Below are positions 44,024 to 52,335 of a stretch of 64,000 bases of DNA, piece after piece. The translations under genes were made by a program, and so were the position numbers. The notes under the pieces are model-generated. The model was given only the letters and a program-made list of their open reading frames with translations. It was not told the DNA's origin and did not search any database. Numbering within the stretch: position 1 is the first letter of the stretch; each line of letters opens with the position of its first letter. Origin of the DNA: Abditibacteriaceae bacterium (GTDB lineage Bacteria > Armatimonadota > Abditibacteriia > Abditibacteriales > Abditibacteriaceae); NCBI GenBank assembly GCA_019239895.1, contig JAFAZH010000022.1:62001-126000 (forward strand). The letters run 5' to 3'.

Positions 44024-45443
44024 CGCCAAGGGCTTTCACCACCGTTTCCAGCCCGACTGTGCGGCTACCTTTTACCAGCACCACGTCACCTGCCTGCACC
44101 AACTCTGGGGCGCGCTGGGCGGCAGTGGCGGCATTATCACACCAGGCGACTTCCGGCTGAAGTTCTAAAGTTGCCGCCACGTGTAAAGCCGAGTTCAGCA
44201 AAGGGCGCGTTTCCCCACCAACACCGATAATGACATCAGCAAAAGTGCCGACGTAATCGCCCACTTTGCGATGTTCGCCTTCCGCCCAATCGCCCAGTTC
44301 CTTCATCGCCCCCAGTATCGCCACGCGCCGCCCGCCACCGGGGAAATTGAGCAGGGTTTGCAAGGCGGCCCGCATCGAGTTCGGCCCGGCGTTGTAAGAG
44401 TCATCAATGATAGTGATACCATTGCCTTGCACCACGCGCATTCTACCACCGGGCACAGTGGCATGGTGCAGGGCTTGCGCCGCCTCTGCCAATGGCACGC
44501 CTAAAACATCTGCTACCGCCAGAGCCGCCGCCGCATTAATCGCATTATGTTCGCCGGGCAGAGGCAGTTTTAAGTTTTGAATGGCGAGTTTTAAATTTTG
44601 AATTAAGGAAAAAGATATATTGCCGCTGGCTTCCGGGGTTATCGCGGTTACTCGATAATCGGCGTTTGGGCTTTCTCCGAAAGTGACCACACGGCAGGGT
44701 GCTTGCTCGCGCATTAGCTCCAGGAAATCATCATCTGCCGGTAAAACGGCGACCCCATCGGACGGCAATGAATGGAGCAGTTCAGCTTTGGCTTGGGCAA
44801 TATTTTCCAGACTGCCTAACAGTTCAATATGCTGTGGCCCGATGTTGGTGATGACACCCACCGTCGGCTCGGCAATACGGGCTAAATAGTCAATCTGTCC
44901 CGCACCACGCATTCCCATTTCAATCACCGCCGCACCATGCGCTTCTTCCAGTTGAAAAAGTGTTTGCGGCACCCCCACTTCGTTATTAAAATTGGCGGTA
45001 GAGGCGAGGACGTTGAAGCGGGCGGCAAAAACGGCTGCAACAAGTGCACGGGTAGTCGTTTTACCGTAAGAGCCAGTAACACCAACAACGGGAATCGTGA
45101 ATTTCCGGCGATGCGCCCTCGCCAAATCACCAAAAGCATGGAGGGTATTGGGAACACGAACTAATTTAAGTTGAGGCGGGGCACCTTCTACCGATTCCAC
45201 CACAGCAGCACAGGCACCCTGTGCCGCAGCTTGTTCCAAAAAGTTATGGCCATCGAAGTGTTCACCCCTCAACGCCACAAAGAGCGTACCCGCAGTGAGC
45301 GTTCTGGTATCGCTGGAAACGCCGCAGATTTCAAGAGCGGCTGCACAGTTAACACCGGTTTCGACAATCTCGCCACCGCAAGCCGCCGCCACTTCGCCAA
45401 GAGTAAAGCGGGCGTGATTTATCGCCTGCTGTTCGCCGCTCAC
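44016..45443 (-). CDS. murF: UDP-MurNAc-tripeptide:D-Ala-D-Ala ligase
   Basis: 475 residues. P-loop: PVVGVTGSYGKTTTRALVAA. Family blocks: EVGVPQTLFQLEEAHGAAVI, GMRGAGQIDYLARIAEP, GVITNIGPQHIELLGSLENI, the PLPGEHNAINAAAALAVAD segment and DDSYNAGPNSMRAALQTL. It adds D-Ala-D-Ala to the nucleotide tripeptide. Oddity: just before LPLPGEH the protein reads LIQNLKLAIQNLKLP, encoded by an AT-rich palindromic repeat of the intergenic type. It overlaps murE by 4 bases and mraY by 8. Confidence 0.95.
   Translation of the reverse strand: MSGEQQAINHARFTLGEVAAACGGEIVETGVNCAAALEICGVSSDTRTLTAGTLFVALRGEHFDGHNFLEQAAAQGACAAVVESVEGAPPQLKLVRVPNTLHAFGDLARAHRRKFTIPVVGVTGSYGKTTTRALVAAVFAARFNVLASTANFNNEVGVPQTLFQLEEAHGAAVIEMGMRGAGQIDYLARIAEPTVGVITNIGPQHIELLGSLENIAQAKAELLHSLPSDGVAVLPADDDFLELMREQAPCRVVTFGESPNADYRVTAITPEASGNISFSLIQNLKLAIQNLKLPLPGEHNAINAAAALAVADVLGVPLAEAAQALHHATVPGGRMRVVQGNGITIIDDSYNAGPNSMRAALQTLLNFPGGGRRVAILGAMKELGDWAEGEHRKVGDYVGTFADVIIGVGGETRPLLNSALHVAATLELQPEVAWCDNAATAAQRAPELVQAGDVVLVKGSRTVGLETVVKALGGE
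44567..44607. repeat. AT-rich intergenic-type repeat absorbed in frame into murF
   Basis: The bases read TTTTAAGTTTTGAAT...TTTTAAATTTTGAATTAAGG, matching the repeat units at 25049-25164 and 4872-4894. On the minus strand they encode QNLKLAIQNLKL without a stop. Confidence 0.75.
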
Positions 45444-46951
45444 GCCGCATCCTTTTTTACCGGGTCTTCCAGGAATTCACGCACCACTTCGCGGTCGTCA
45501 AAGTGAATGGTACGGTCTTTAAAGATTTGATACGTCTCGTGGCCTTTACCGGCCACGAGGACAAAATCGCCATGACGGGCCAACGACAGGGCCTTTTCAA
45601 TGGCCTGGCGACGGTCAACCTCGACTACGCACTCCGCATGACCCTGCACCGTGCCCGCTAAAATATCATCAATAATCCGGGTTGGGTCTTCGGTGCGCGG
45701 GTTATCACTGGTAATGACTAACAAGTCAGAGAATGAGGCGGCGATAGCGCCCATCTGAGGTCGCTTCGTGCGGTCACGGTCGCCGCCACAGCCAAAGACC
45801 GTAATCAAGCGTCCGGGAGTAAACTCGCGCACCGTGGCCATAACGTTCTTTAAGCCATCAGGTGTGTGGGCATAATCTACCGCCACATAGAAATCCTGGC
45901 CGCCTTCAATCATTTCCATGCGACCTTCGGGAGCGGCAGCACGTTGGAGAGCTGCCTGAATTTGCGGCAGCGGCATTCCCTGCAAGAGACCAAAGCCGAC
46001 AGCGGCGAGGCTATTATAAACGTTGAAGCGCCCTGTCAAATTTGAATCGAGATGAATGTTGCCAGTGGAACTACGCGCCACAAAGGAGGTGCCGATAGGC
46101 GTCAGATGGATGGCTTCAGCCGTGACGTGTGCCTCATTCTCAATACCATAAGTGATATAAAGCGAGTCTTTAGAAACTTCATCGCGCAGCCGTCGCCCAT
46201 AGTGATCGTCAACATTGAGCACCGCGCCAAAGCTCTTAAAGTGCTCTGAATAGTGCGCAACCTCGTTGAAAAGCTTCGCCTTGGCCTGGAAGTAATCTTC
46301 CATGTCTTTGTGAAAATCGAGGTGATCCTGGGTGAGATTGGTAAACACACCCGCATCAAAAGCGCAACCTGCGACGCGCTGGAGCGAGAGAGCATGAGAA
46401 GAGACTTCCATCACCACCGCTTCGCTGCCGCCGTCCAGGAAGTCCGCCAGCAAACGCTGCAAATCCAGGCTTTCGGGGGTGGTGCGGCCTGTATCATAAA
46501 AAGCACGCTCGGTCGCCGCGCCTAAAGTGCCGATGATGCCAACGCTTTTATATCCGGCTTCACGCAATAACTCGGCGATCAGATGGGCTACTGTCGTTTT
46601 GCCGTTTGTGCCAGTAATGCCCACCAGGAGCATCTCCCGCGAAGGATTGCTGTAGAATTCACAGGCTAACCCGGCCAATGCCAGACGCGTATCGGGCACT
46701 AATACTCCGGTGATGCCAGCGGGTAAAGCTTTAACGGCGGCTTCGTTATCCGCTACGATTGTAGTAGCCCCACGCTCTAACGCCTGGGGAATAAACTCAT
46801 GCCCATCGCGTTGTTGACCACGAATACAGACAAACGCTGTATCGAGACCCACCTCCCGCGAATCGTAGGCGATAGCCGCCACTTCAGCTTGTTCATTGCC
46901 GAACACCTGAAACTCTGGCAGGGCAATTAATAATTCTTTTAAAGCAGGCAT
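45440..46951 (-). CDS. murE: UDP-MurNAc-tripeptide synthetase (meso-diaminopimelate or lysine-adding)
   Basis: 503 residues. N-domain: AIAYDSREVGLDTAFVCIRG. P-loop: LLVGITGTNGKTTVAHLIAE. Central motifs: TTPESLDLQRLLADFLDGGS, AVVMEVSSHALSLQRVAGCA and VFTNLTQDHLDFHKDMEDYF. C-domain: FYVAVDYAHTPDGLKNVM and FGCGGDRDRTKRPQMGAIA. The amino-acid pocket reads TSDNPRTEDPTRII; DNPR is the motif typical of meso-diaminopimelate-adding MurE, so a DAP-type peptidoglycan is likely. It adds the third residue of the stem peptide. Confidence 0.95.
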   Translation of the reverse strand: MPALKELLIALPEFQVFGNEQAEVAAIAYDSREVGLDTAFVCIRGQQRDGHEFIPQALERGATTIVADNEAAVKALPAGITGVLVPDTRLALAGLACEFYSNPSREMLLVGITGTNGKTTVAHLIAELLREAGYKSVGIIGTLGAATERAFYDTGRTTPESLDLQRLLADFLDGGSEAVVMEVSSHALSLQRVAGCAFDAGVFTNLTQDHLDFHKDMEDYFQAKAKLFNEVAHYSEHFKSFGAVLNVDDHYGRRLRDEVSKDSLYITYGIENEAHVTAEAIHLTPIGTSFVARSSTGNIHLDSNLTGRFNVYNSLAAVGFGLLQGMPLPQIQAALQRAAAPEGRMEMIEGGQDFYVAVDYAHTPDGLKNVMATVREFTPGRLITVFGCGGDRDRTKRPQMGAIAASFSDLLVITSDNPRTEDPTRIIDDILAGTVQGHAECVVEVDRRQAIEKALSLARHGDFVLVAGKGHETYQIFKDRTIHFDDREVVREFLEDPVKKDAA

Positions 46952-46980
46952 TTTAATAACTTCAGAATTTAATAGGCAGA

Positions 46981-47093
46981 CCCGCCGCTAAAGCAGCGGG
47001 CTGAAGTAACAAGCCCGGTGAACCGGGCTAACGTGGCTCTAACGAGGCCCATTCACGGGTCTTTGGTGTTCAGCCCGCTGCTTTAGCGGCGGG
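46981..47093. repeat. Palindromic repeat with 24-bp perfect arms (CCCGCCGCTAAAGCAGCGGGCTGA)
   Basis: Arms 46981-47004 and 47070-47093 are exact reverse complements with an inner AAGCCCGGTGAACCGGGCTAA hairpin. It fills the 190-base gap between ftsI and murE and is the main break in the otherwise tightly packed dcw operon. Confidence 0.88.
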
Positions 47094-47141
47094 CCAACCG
47101 CAAACAATACCTAGCAGTTTATAACAACTGGCGATAAACGC

Positions 47142-49049
47142 TTAATCCACCTGGTTCTTAGTGGGCGATGGCTTTTTCATCAAATCGGCGGCAGGCGCAG
47201 GGGCTGAAGTGCCATCGTGCAAGCGCAGGTGCAGCATCGCTTTATTAGCAATTTCAGCGAACGCCGGGCCGCAGACTTCGCTGCCCCAGTGACTACCGTG
47301 TGGCTCATCAGCCATGATTAAGATGACAAACTCCGGCTTGCGCGAGGGCACGAAGCCAACAAAAGAAGAGATAAAGCGGCCCGCCGCATACCCCTTGCGT
47401 CCAACAGCTTTTTGCGCTGAGCCAGTTTTGCCAGCGGTCGTATAACCGGGCACGAACACATATTTTTTGGCCGTGCCTTCACGAGTGACACGCTCCATCA
47501 TACTTGTCACCGTGTGGGCTGTTTCCGGCTCAATAACCTTGTGATCTATCTCCGGCGCAAAGGACTGTAATACTTTGCCTTGCTCATCGCGCACTTCTTT
47601 AATGAGGAGTGGCTTCATCATCACACCATCATTGGCGATGGTTGCAGCCACGCGCACCAGTTGCAGCGGGGTCATTAACATACCCTGGCCAAAGGCAAAG
47701 TTCGCCAACTGTTCCTGGCTCCACTGATTAGGGTCATTAGCAGGCAGTAAACCCGGATGCTCGCTGAGTCCCTCCAATCCGGTGCGCTCGCCTAAGCCGA
47801 ACCGCTCGGCATATTGCAGCATGGTCGGTGCCCCGGCTAAACGGGCAAAGCCATAGACACCAAAGTTGCAGCTATCACGGATGCTATCGGACAGCGTTTC
47901 TTCACCATGCCGCCCTTGCGGGAAATGTGAAATCCAACAGTGCATCAGGTGCTTGCCCACCATCTGCGCGCCATTGCAATAAAAGCTATGGCTCTGCCAG
48001 TTGGGGACAGTTTCTACCGCTGCCGAGGCTGTAATAATCTTAAAGGTTGAGCCGGGTTCGTAGGCGAAGTTGACACAGCGATTAGTGGCCCGGTCTACAA
48101 TATCCGCCGGACGCTGATTGAGGTCATAGGTGGGCGCAGTCGTCATAGCCAAAATTTCACCGGTGCGTGGGCGCATCACAATCGCCGTGGCGAAATTCGG
48201 CTTGAACTTTTGCACCAACCGATTCATGACGTCATCAGAGTCGGCTTGAATTTGTGGGTCAATGGTGGTGACCACGGTATGTCCAGGCACAGGCGCGCGC
48301 CATTCACGAACTAAACCGGGGACGGGGCGATTGAGGGCGTCTACCTGAGAGACAACTTCGCCATCTTTTCCACCTAAATCTTTATCCCAGGCTTTTTCCA
48401 GCCCATCCGCGCCGTGCCCGGTATTCGTGGTAAAACCGATTAACTGGCTGGCGAAGTCGCCCAGGGGGTATTGGCGACGGGGCGTTGGCAGCAGGGTAAT
48501 TGGCTCCCAAAACTTCTTACGCTCGGCACGCGCTACCCTGGTTTCTGTTTTGCCCTGCGGCCCCATCAAGGCTTTCAGTTTTTGAATACGCTCTTCATCC
48601 ACATGCCGCGCCAGGCGCACGAAGTAATTCGGCTTGCCATCCGAACGCGTGGTTTTATTCAGGGCAGTCAGATACTCTTGCTCATCGCCGCCGATAGTTT
48701 CGGCCAGGCGGCTCGCCATTTTTTCTTTGTCATGGATGCCGCGCGGATTGGCGCACACATCATATTCATTCAACGTGATGGCTAAAGCCGTACCATCGGT
48801 AGCCAACACCTGGCCGCGTTGCGCGGGGAGGATTTCGTGATGCGTAAAGATTTCAGGCTGAATGCCTTTAAGAGAAGACCGATGCAACGGCACGCCCTGC
48901 AACTGCACCAGACGAAAAGCCAAAAAAAACAGCGGCAAGAGGAGTAGATAAAAAGTCCACTCGATGCGCCGCTGCGTGCCGGTGAGGATGGAGTCACCGT
49001 TATTGCCAGTGCGTTGCCGTCCCCCCACGCTGCTCGGCGGTGCGCTCAT
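47142..49049 (-). CDS. ftsI: Septal transpeptidase FtsI (class B penicillin-binding protein)
   Basis: 635 residues. A membrane anchor lies at ~30-50 (WTFYLLLLPLFFLAFRLVQL), followed by the dimerisation domain with RGQVLATDGTALAITLNEYD. The transpeptidase domain has the three active-site motifs: STFK (S334-K337) in YEPGSTFKIITASAAVE, SCN (393-395) in IRDSCNFGVYGFARL, and KTG in YTTAGKTGSAQKAVG. No PASTA domains. It crosslinks septal peptidoglycan with FtsW in the periplasm. Its start overlaps ftsL by 4 bases (ATGA). The Cys after Ser in SCN replaces the usual SxN middle residue, which is allowed. Confidence 0.94.
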   Translation of the reverse strand: MSAPPSSVGGRQRTGNNGDSILTGTQRRIEWTFYLLLLPLFFLAFRLVQLQGVPLHRSSLKGIQPEIFTHHEILPAQRGQVLATDGTALAITLNEYDVCANPRGIHDKEKMASRLAETIGGDEQEYLTALNKTTRSDGKPNYFVRLARHVDEERIQKLKALMGPQGKTETRVARAERKKFWEPITLLPTPRRQYPLGDFASQLIGFTTNTGHGADGLEKAWDKDLGGKDGEVVSQVDALNRPVPGLVREWRAPVPGHTVVTTIDPQIQADSDDVMNRLVQKFKPNFATAIVMRPRTGEILAMTTAPTYDLNQRPADIVDRATNRCVNFAYEPGSTFKIITASAAVETVPNWQSHSFYCNGAQMVGKHLMHCWISHFPQGRHGEETLSDSIRDSCNFGVYGFARLAGAPTMLQYAERFGLGERTGLEGLSEHPGLLPANDPNQWSQEQLANFAFGQGMLMTPLQLVRVAATIANDGVMMKPLLIKEVRDEQGKVLQSFAPEIDHKVIEPETAHTVTSMMERVTREGTAKKYVFVPGYTTAGKTGSAQKAVGRKGYAAGRFISSFVGFVPSRKPEFVILIMADEPHGSHWGSEVCGPAFAEIANKAMLHLRLHDGTSAPAPAADLMKKPSPTKNQVD

Positions 49050-49924
49050 CGTTCATCACCTGCACTTGGAAGGGCATTATTGGTAGTACGGTCATTTGCT
49101 GCGTTGTCATTGGGCGAGGTGTCATTGATTGTAGCGTCGTGTCTGGCCACATTATCAGTCGAAGGATGATCTGGCGCATTTCCAGATGCGCTATTGCTCA
49201 TAGTGTCCGGGGTGCCAGCCCCGTCGTCCTGGGTTTTATCAACGTCAATTTCTACATGCACTGGCGCGGCTTTATGCTTCTTATGGGCTTTGTGGCCCGC
49301 AGCTACAGCCGAGGCGTTGGCCGCAGTGCCGTCTGCTGCAACATCACCACTCGCCGCATCTGTCGGGGCAGCCTCTAATGTGGCCGGAGTGCGATTAGTG
49401 ATGGAATCGAGTTTGTCTTGCGTTGCCACGCTCCAGCCCCGCTCATGCGCCCATTGCGCAATGCGCGGCGATGAATCCAAGGCGGCTATTTCCTTTTGGG
49501 TGCGAGTCACATTGCCCTGCACTTGAGCGATCTCTTTATCTAAACGATAAGAATTATTGCGCGCTGAAAGTGTCATGCCCTGCATATAAAGCAATGCTAC
49601 CAGTTGGCATAACAATACACAGCCTGCCACACTCGCCTGCCATGACAAGCGAAAGGGCCGGTGCGAACGCCGGGCGCGGCGGCGGGCCGCCCGCGCTTTA
49701 GTTCTCGCTTCTAAATAGGATTCTTCAGCTTGGTCGTTGCTGACGACGGGGTAGCGACTGGCAACATACGGCAATGGCGCGTCCATTGAGGTGTTTTGCA
49801 GCGGCTTAGGAGTTGTAGGAGTGGAAGATTTCCGGGCGGGGCCAGGCGCGGCATAACGGCGCGGCCCGTGAATGCGATCATCGGCGGGTGAACTGTGCTG
49901 GCGTTTTCTGGCGGCAACCGGCAT
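49046..49924 (-). CDS. ftsL: FtsL-like division protein with long polar tails
   Basis: 292 residues; a typical FtsL is ~100-120. It is recognised by position between rsmH and ftsI and by architecture. A basic cytoplasmic tail (~100 residues, KARAARRRARRSHR just before the membrane) leads to a single membrane helix (ASVAGCVLLCQLVALLYMQG). A periplasmic coiled coil follows (RLDKEIAQVQGNVTRTQKEI), and then SPRIAQWAHERGWS, the usual FtsL ending. After that come ~130 extra residues rich in Ala, Asp, Asn and Thr with a His/Lys patch (AGHKAHKKHKAAP). It would bridge FtsB/FtsQ with FtsWI. No ftsB or ftsQ is nearby. Confidence 0.8.
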   Translation of the reverse strand: MPVAARKRQHSSPADDRIHGPRRYAAPGPARKSSTPTTPKPLQNTSMDAPLPYVASRYPVVSNDQAEESYLEARTKARAARRRARRSHRPFRLSWQASVAGCVLLCQLVALLYMQGMTLSARNNSYRLDKEIAQVQGNVTRTQKEIAALDSSPRIAQWAHERGWSVATQDKLDSITNRTPATLEAAPTDAASGDVAADGTAANASAVAAGHKAHKKHKAAPVHVEIDVDKTQDDGAGTPDTMSNSASGNAPDHPSTDNVARHDATINDTSPNDNAANDRTTNNALPSAGDER

Positions 49925-50022
49925 CGCAAACTTCCTTCTTCATTCAACAGCGATTAGATCAGGTGTCCTCGTAGGGGGACACGCGGCGGCACGCCCTAAG
50001 CCGTGATTTTAATCGTCGGGCT

Positions 50023-51384
50023 TCAAATTAAATACTTTTCAATAGCGCGCAATTTACAACTGCGTGCGAGTGGGTTGTTAGCAATCTCTTCGTCCGTTGG
50101 GACAACGGGCTTAGAGGTCACAATCTTCATGCCCCAGGTAGTGCCGAAACCTGGTGTTCCAGACAGGACGGATGCCCCTTCGCCTTCCGGCTGTACGCCG
50201 CCGGTTGGCTCGTCGGAGTCGGTCGGTAAGGCCAGAGAAAAGGTGAGAGACGAACGCGCCGTGCGGGAATCCCAGGAGCCTGGAGAGGGCCGTCCGGGTT
50301 TCCTTTTACGGTGCGAACGGGAGATGTTGCCATCCTCCGTCCGCCCGGCAAGGCGACGAAAGGTGCGTTTAACGGTGCGATCTTCATTGCTGCTGTAGGT
50401 AAGAATTACGAGCCGGGCTGTAGTAGCCAAGACCGAACTGAGTGCCCGCGCGCCTTGATCGAGTGCCCAGAGTTCGTCGTTCACGGCAAGCCGTAAAGCG
50501 GCGAACGTCTTGGTGGCGGGATGAACACGCGATTGGCGGCGGACCCCAATTGGTATGGCGGCTTCGATGAGACTCACTAATTCTCCCGTGGTGCGAATGG
50601 GACTGCTGTGACGTTGTGCTGTGATGTTAGCTGCGATGCGACGCGCCCATCTCTCATCAGTAAACTTGAAGAGCAAGTCTTCAAGGTCGGAAGTCGAAAG
50701 TCGGTTCACCAAGTCGAAGGCCGATATTTCCTGCGTGCGGTCATAACGCATATCCAGAGGCGCATCCCCGCGAAACGATAACCCTCGTTCCGGCCAGGTT
50801 ACCTGATAGAGTGACATACCAGCATCTATCAAGGCCCCATCAATGCGCGTTATAGGCCGCCCATCGGCTCCGACTTTTCGGTTTTCAAAGTACGGTTGTA
50901 GCAGACTGGCTGCATGGCGAAAATCGCCTTGAACCATAGTAACTCGTTCAGCGACGTTTTCTGCTGCCAAACGTCGCCGCGCGAACTCCATTGATTCAGC
51001 ATCTCTGTCAAAGGCGACTACTCGACACGTTGGATGTGCCCTCAGCATCGCCAGCGTATGACCGGCTGTCCCTAACGTCCCATCTACAAAAACGGCGTCT
51101 GGCTTGACCTCAATAGCATTTGATGCAGCAGCGGCAGCTTGACCACTCTTATGACGCTTACGACGACTGCTCTCGACAGCTTGCTCGTTGCCTGGTTTCC
51201 CAACTGCATCGCCTAAAGCGACATCGTCGAGACTCGTTTCACCGGCCAAGCTGCGACAGCGTAAGTATGCGATTACCTCGTTTACCATCGCCGGTGGATG
51301 CAGGCGCGGTTCTGGTGTCTGGCTCGCGGCTTCCCACAGGGCCTCCAACTGCTGCGATTCCTGTGGTTCCGGTGGCTGCGACAT
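50023..51384 (-). CDS. rsmH: 16S rRNA (cytosine1402-N4)-methyltransferase with insertions
   Basis: 453 residues against ~310 normally. Conserved: HPPAMVNEVIAYL near residue 29, the SAM site VFVDGTLGTAGHTLAML, VAFDRDAESMEFARRRL, YQVTWPERGLSFRGDAPLDM and HPATKTFAALRLAVNDELW, and the C-terminal KPVVPTDEEIANNPLARSCK. Two polar insertions, ~50 residues after the first block and ~65 before the last, explain the length. The motif usually DLGVSS is here DAGMSL. It methylates C1402 of 16S rRNA. The start at 51384 lies 146 bases inside mraZ; a later start would remove HPPAM, so the overlap appears real. Confidence 0.9.
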   Translation of the reverse strand: MSQPPEPQESQQLEALWEAASQTPEPRLHPPAMVNEVIAYLRCRSLAGETSLDDVALGDAVGKPGNEQAVESSRRKRHKSGQAAAAASNAIEVKPDAVFVDGTLGTAGHTLAMLRAHPTCRVVAFDRDAESMEFARRRLAAENVAERVTMVQGDFRHAASLLQPYFENRKVGADGRPITRIDGALIDAGMSLYQVTWPERGLSFRGDAPLDMRYDRTQEISAFDLVNRLSTSDLEDLLFKFTDERWARRIAANITAQRHSSPIRTTGELVSLIEAAIPIGVRRQSRVHPATKTFAALRLAVNDELWALDQGARALSSVLATTARLVILTYSSNEDRTVKRTFRRLAGRTEDGNISRSHRKRKPGRPSPGSWDSRTARSSLTFSLALPTDSDEPTGGVQPEGEGASVLSGTPGFGTTWGMKIVTSKPVVPTDEEIANNPLARSCKLRAIEKYLI

Positions 51385-51985
51385 CAGCTTGCTCTCCTAC
51401 TTGCACCCTTTCTTCAACGACTTCGGGCATCTCTACTACCGGCTCGGCAGTTGTCTGCGCTTTACGAATGCTCGAAGCAGCGGCCCGCAACATACCAGCC
51501 TGGGCGCGGCGCACCTCGGCACTCTCTAAGCGTCGGGTCTGCGCCTCATCCCACTTTTCACGACTCCACAAGGTTGCATGGTTGAGTGCCCCAACCGTAA
51601 CGACCTCTTTATCTAAGGCCCCGTAAAAACGCAGAATGTCTGGCACCTGCACCCGCCATCCGCTTTCCACAGTGACTTCTTCCGCGGCCCCGGTAATGCG
51701 CTCCACAGCGGCGGCAATGTCTTCGTCTTCGGGATGCTCGGCCATCTGGCGTTCGCAGTGCCGTAAGATATCTAAGCCAGTCTGATAATCGTATAAATCA
51801 ATATTGTCTTTATCATTCAAGATCATCCAGAAATGATCTGTCAGCGCCGGACGCAACTTCGCCGGAATGATAATGCGGCCCTTCTCATCCAACGCATGAA
51901 AATGCGTCCCGGTCATAACCGGAACGGAAGGCGGAGCACCGTTAGATTCCGCCTCCTCGTTTTTCTCGCGGGTGAGCCTGGCCAT
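51239..51985 (-). CDS. mraZ: Transcriptional regulator MraZ with C-terminal extension
   Basis: 248 residues; the usual is ~145. Two MraZ/AbrB-like domains are seen: VMTGTHFHALDEKGRIIIPA with KLRPALTDHFWMILND, and VTVESGWRVQVPDILRFYGA with LDKEVVTVGALNHATLWSRE. In the usual family the DNA-contacting D-x-K/R-GR lies in this DEKGR loop. The last ~90 residues are a polar Val/Glu/Ala/Gly-rich tail that overlaps the start of rsmH in another frame. MraZ represses its own dcw operon by binding 10-bp-spaced direct repeats; a matching array lies at 52124-52159. It is the first gene of the operon. Confidence 0.92.
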   Translation of the reverse strand: MARLTREKNEEAESNGAPPSVPVMTGTHFHALDEKGRIIIPAKLRPALTDHFWMILNDKDNIDLYDYQTGLDILRHCERQMAEHPEDEDIAAAVERITGAAEEVTVESGWRVQVPDILRFYGALDKEVVTVGALNHATLWSREKWDEAQTRRLESAEVRRAQAGMLRAAASSIRKAQTTAEPVVEMPEVVEERVQVGEQADVAATGTTGIAAVGGPVGSREPDTRTAPASTGDGKRGNRILTLSQLGR

Positions 51986-52123
51986 GCGCGCTCTTTACAT
52001 CACATACCTGAAAACCTGGTATACTGTATCTTTAATGTTGTCTGTTTTAGTGTGTCGCTATGATGACTGTACAATGACTATGCAAAACGCTATAACATCT
52101 ACGTTTTGGACGCCTTCAAAATC

Positions 52124-52159
52124 CGTCCTCCGGCGTCCTTTCACGTCACTTGGCGTCAT
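52124..52159 (-). promoter_or_regulatory. Candidate MraZ operator: four direct repeats at exact 10-bp spacing
   Basis: CGTC starts at 52124, 52134, 52144 and 52154 (GACG on the mraZ sense strand), with a degenerate fifth unit (CTTC) at 52114. Read toward mraZ the units are TGACGCCAAG, TGACGTGAAA, GGACGCCGGA and GGACGGATTT. They lie 139-174 bases upstream of the mraZ start. MraZ is known to bind arrays of short boxes with this period; the box sequence here differs from the TGGGN5 of E. coli. The rest of the 350-base gap has only AT-rich promoter-like sequence. Confidence 0.65.
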
Positions 52160-52335
52160 TATAATCTTAAAATTAACCCCTGTGCAAGTTCTCAAAACTT
52201 TTTTATATAACTTTAACACCTAAACTTAATAACCTCAAAAAAAATATATCCTCTGGCCTTAGATCCGGGGAAAAGTGTCACTACTGAGGCACAGCGCGTC
52301 ACAGCGGCTGTGGTGGGCGGTTATGTGGAATGAGA

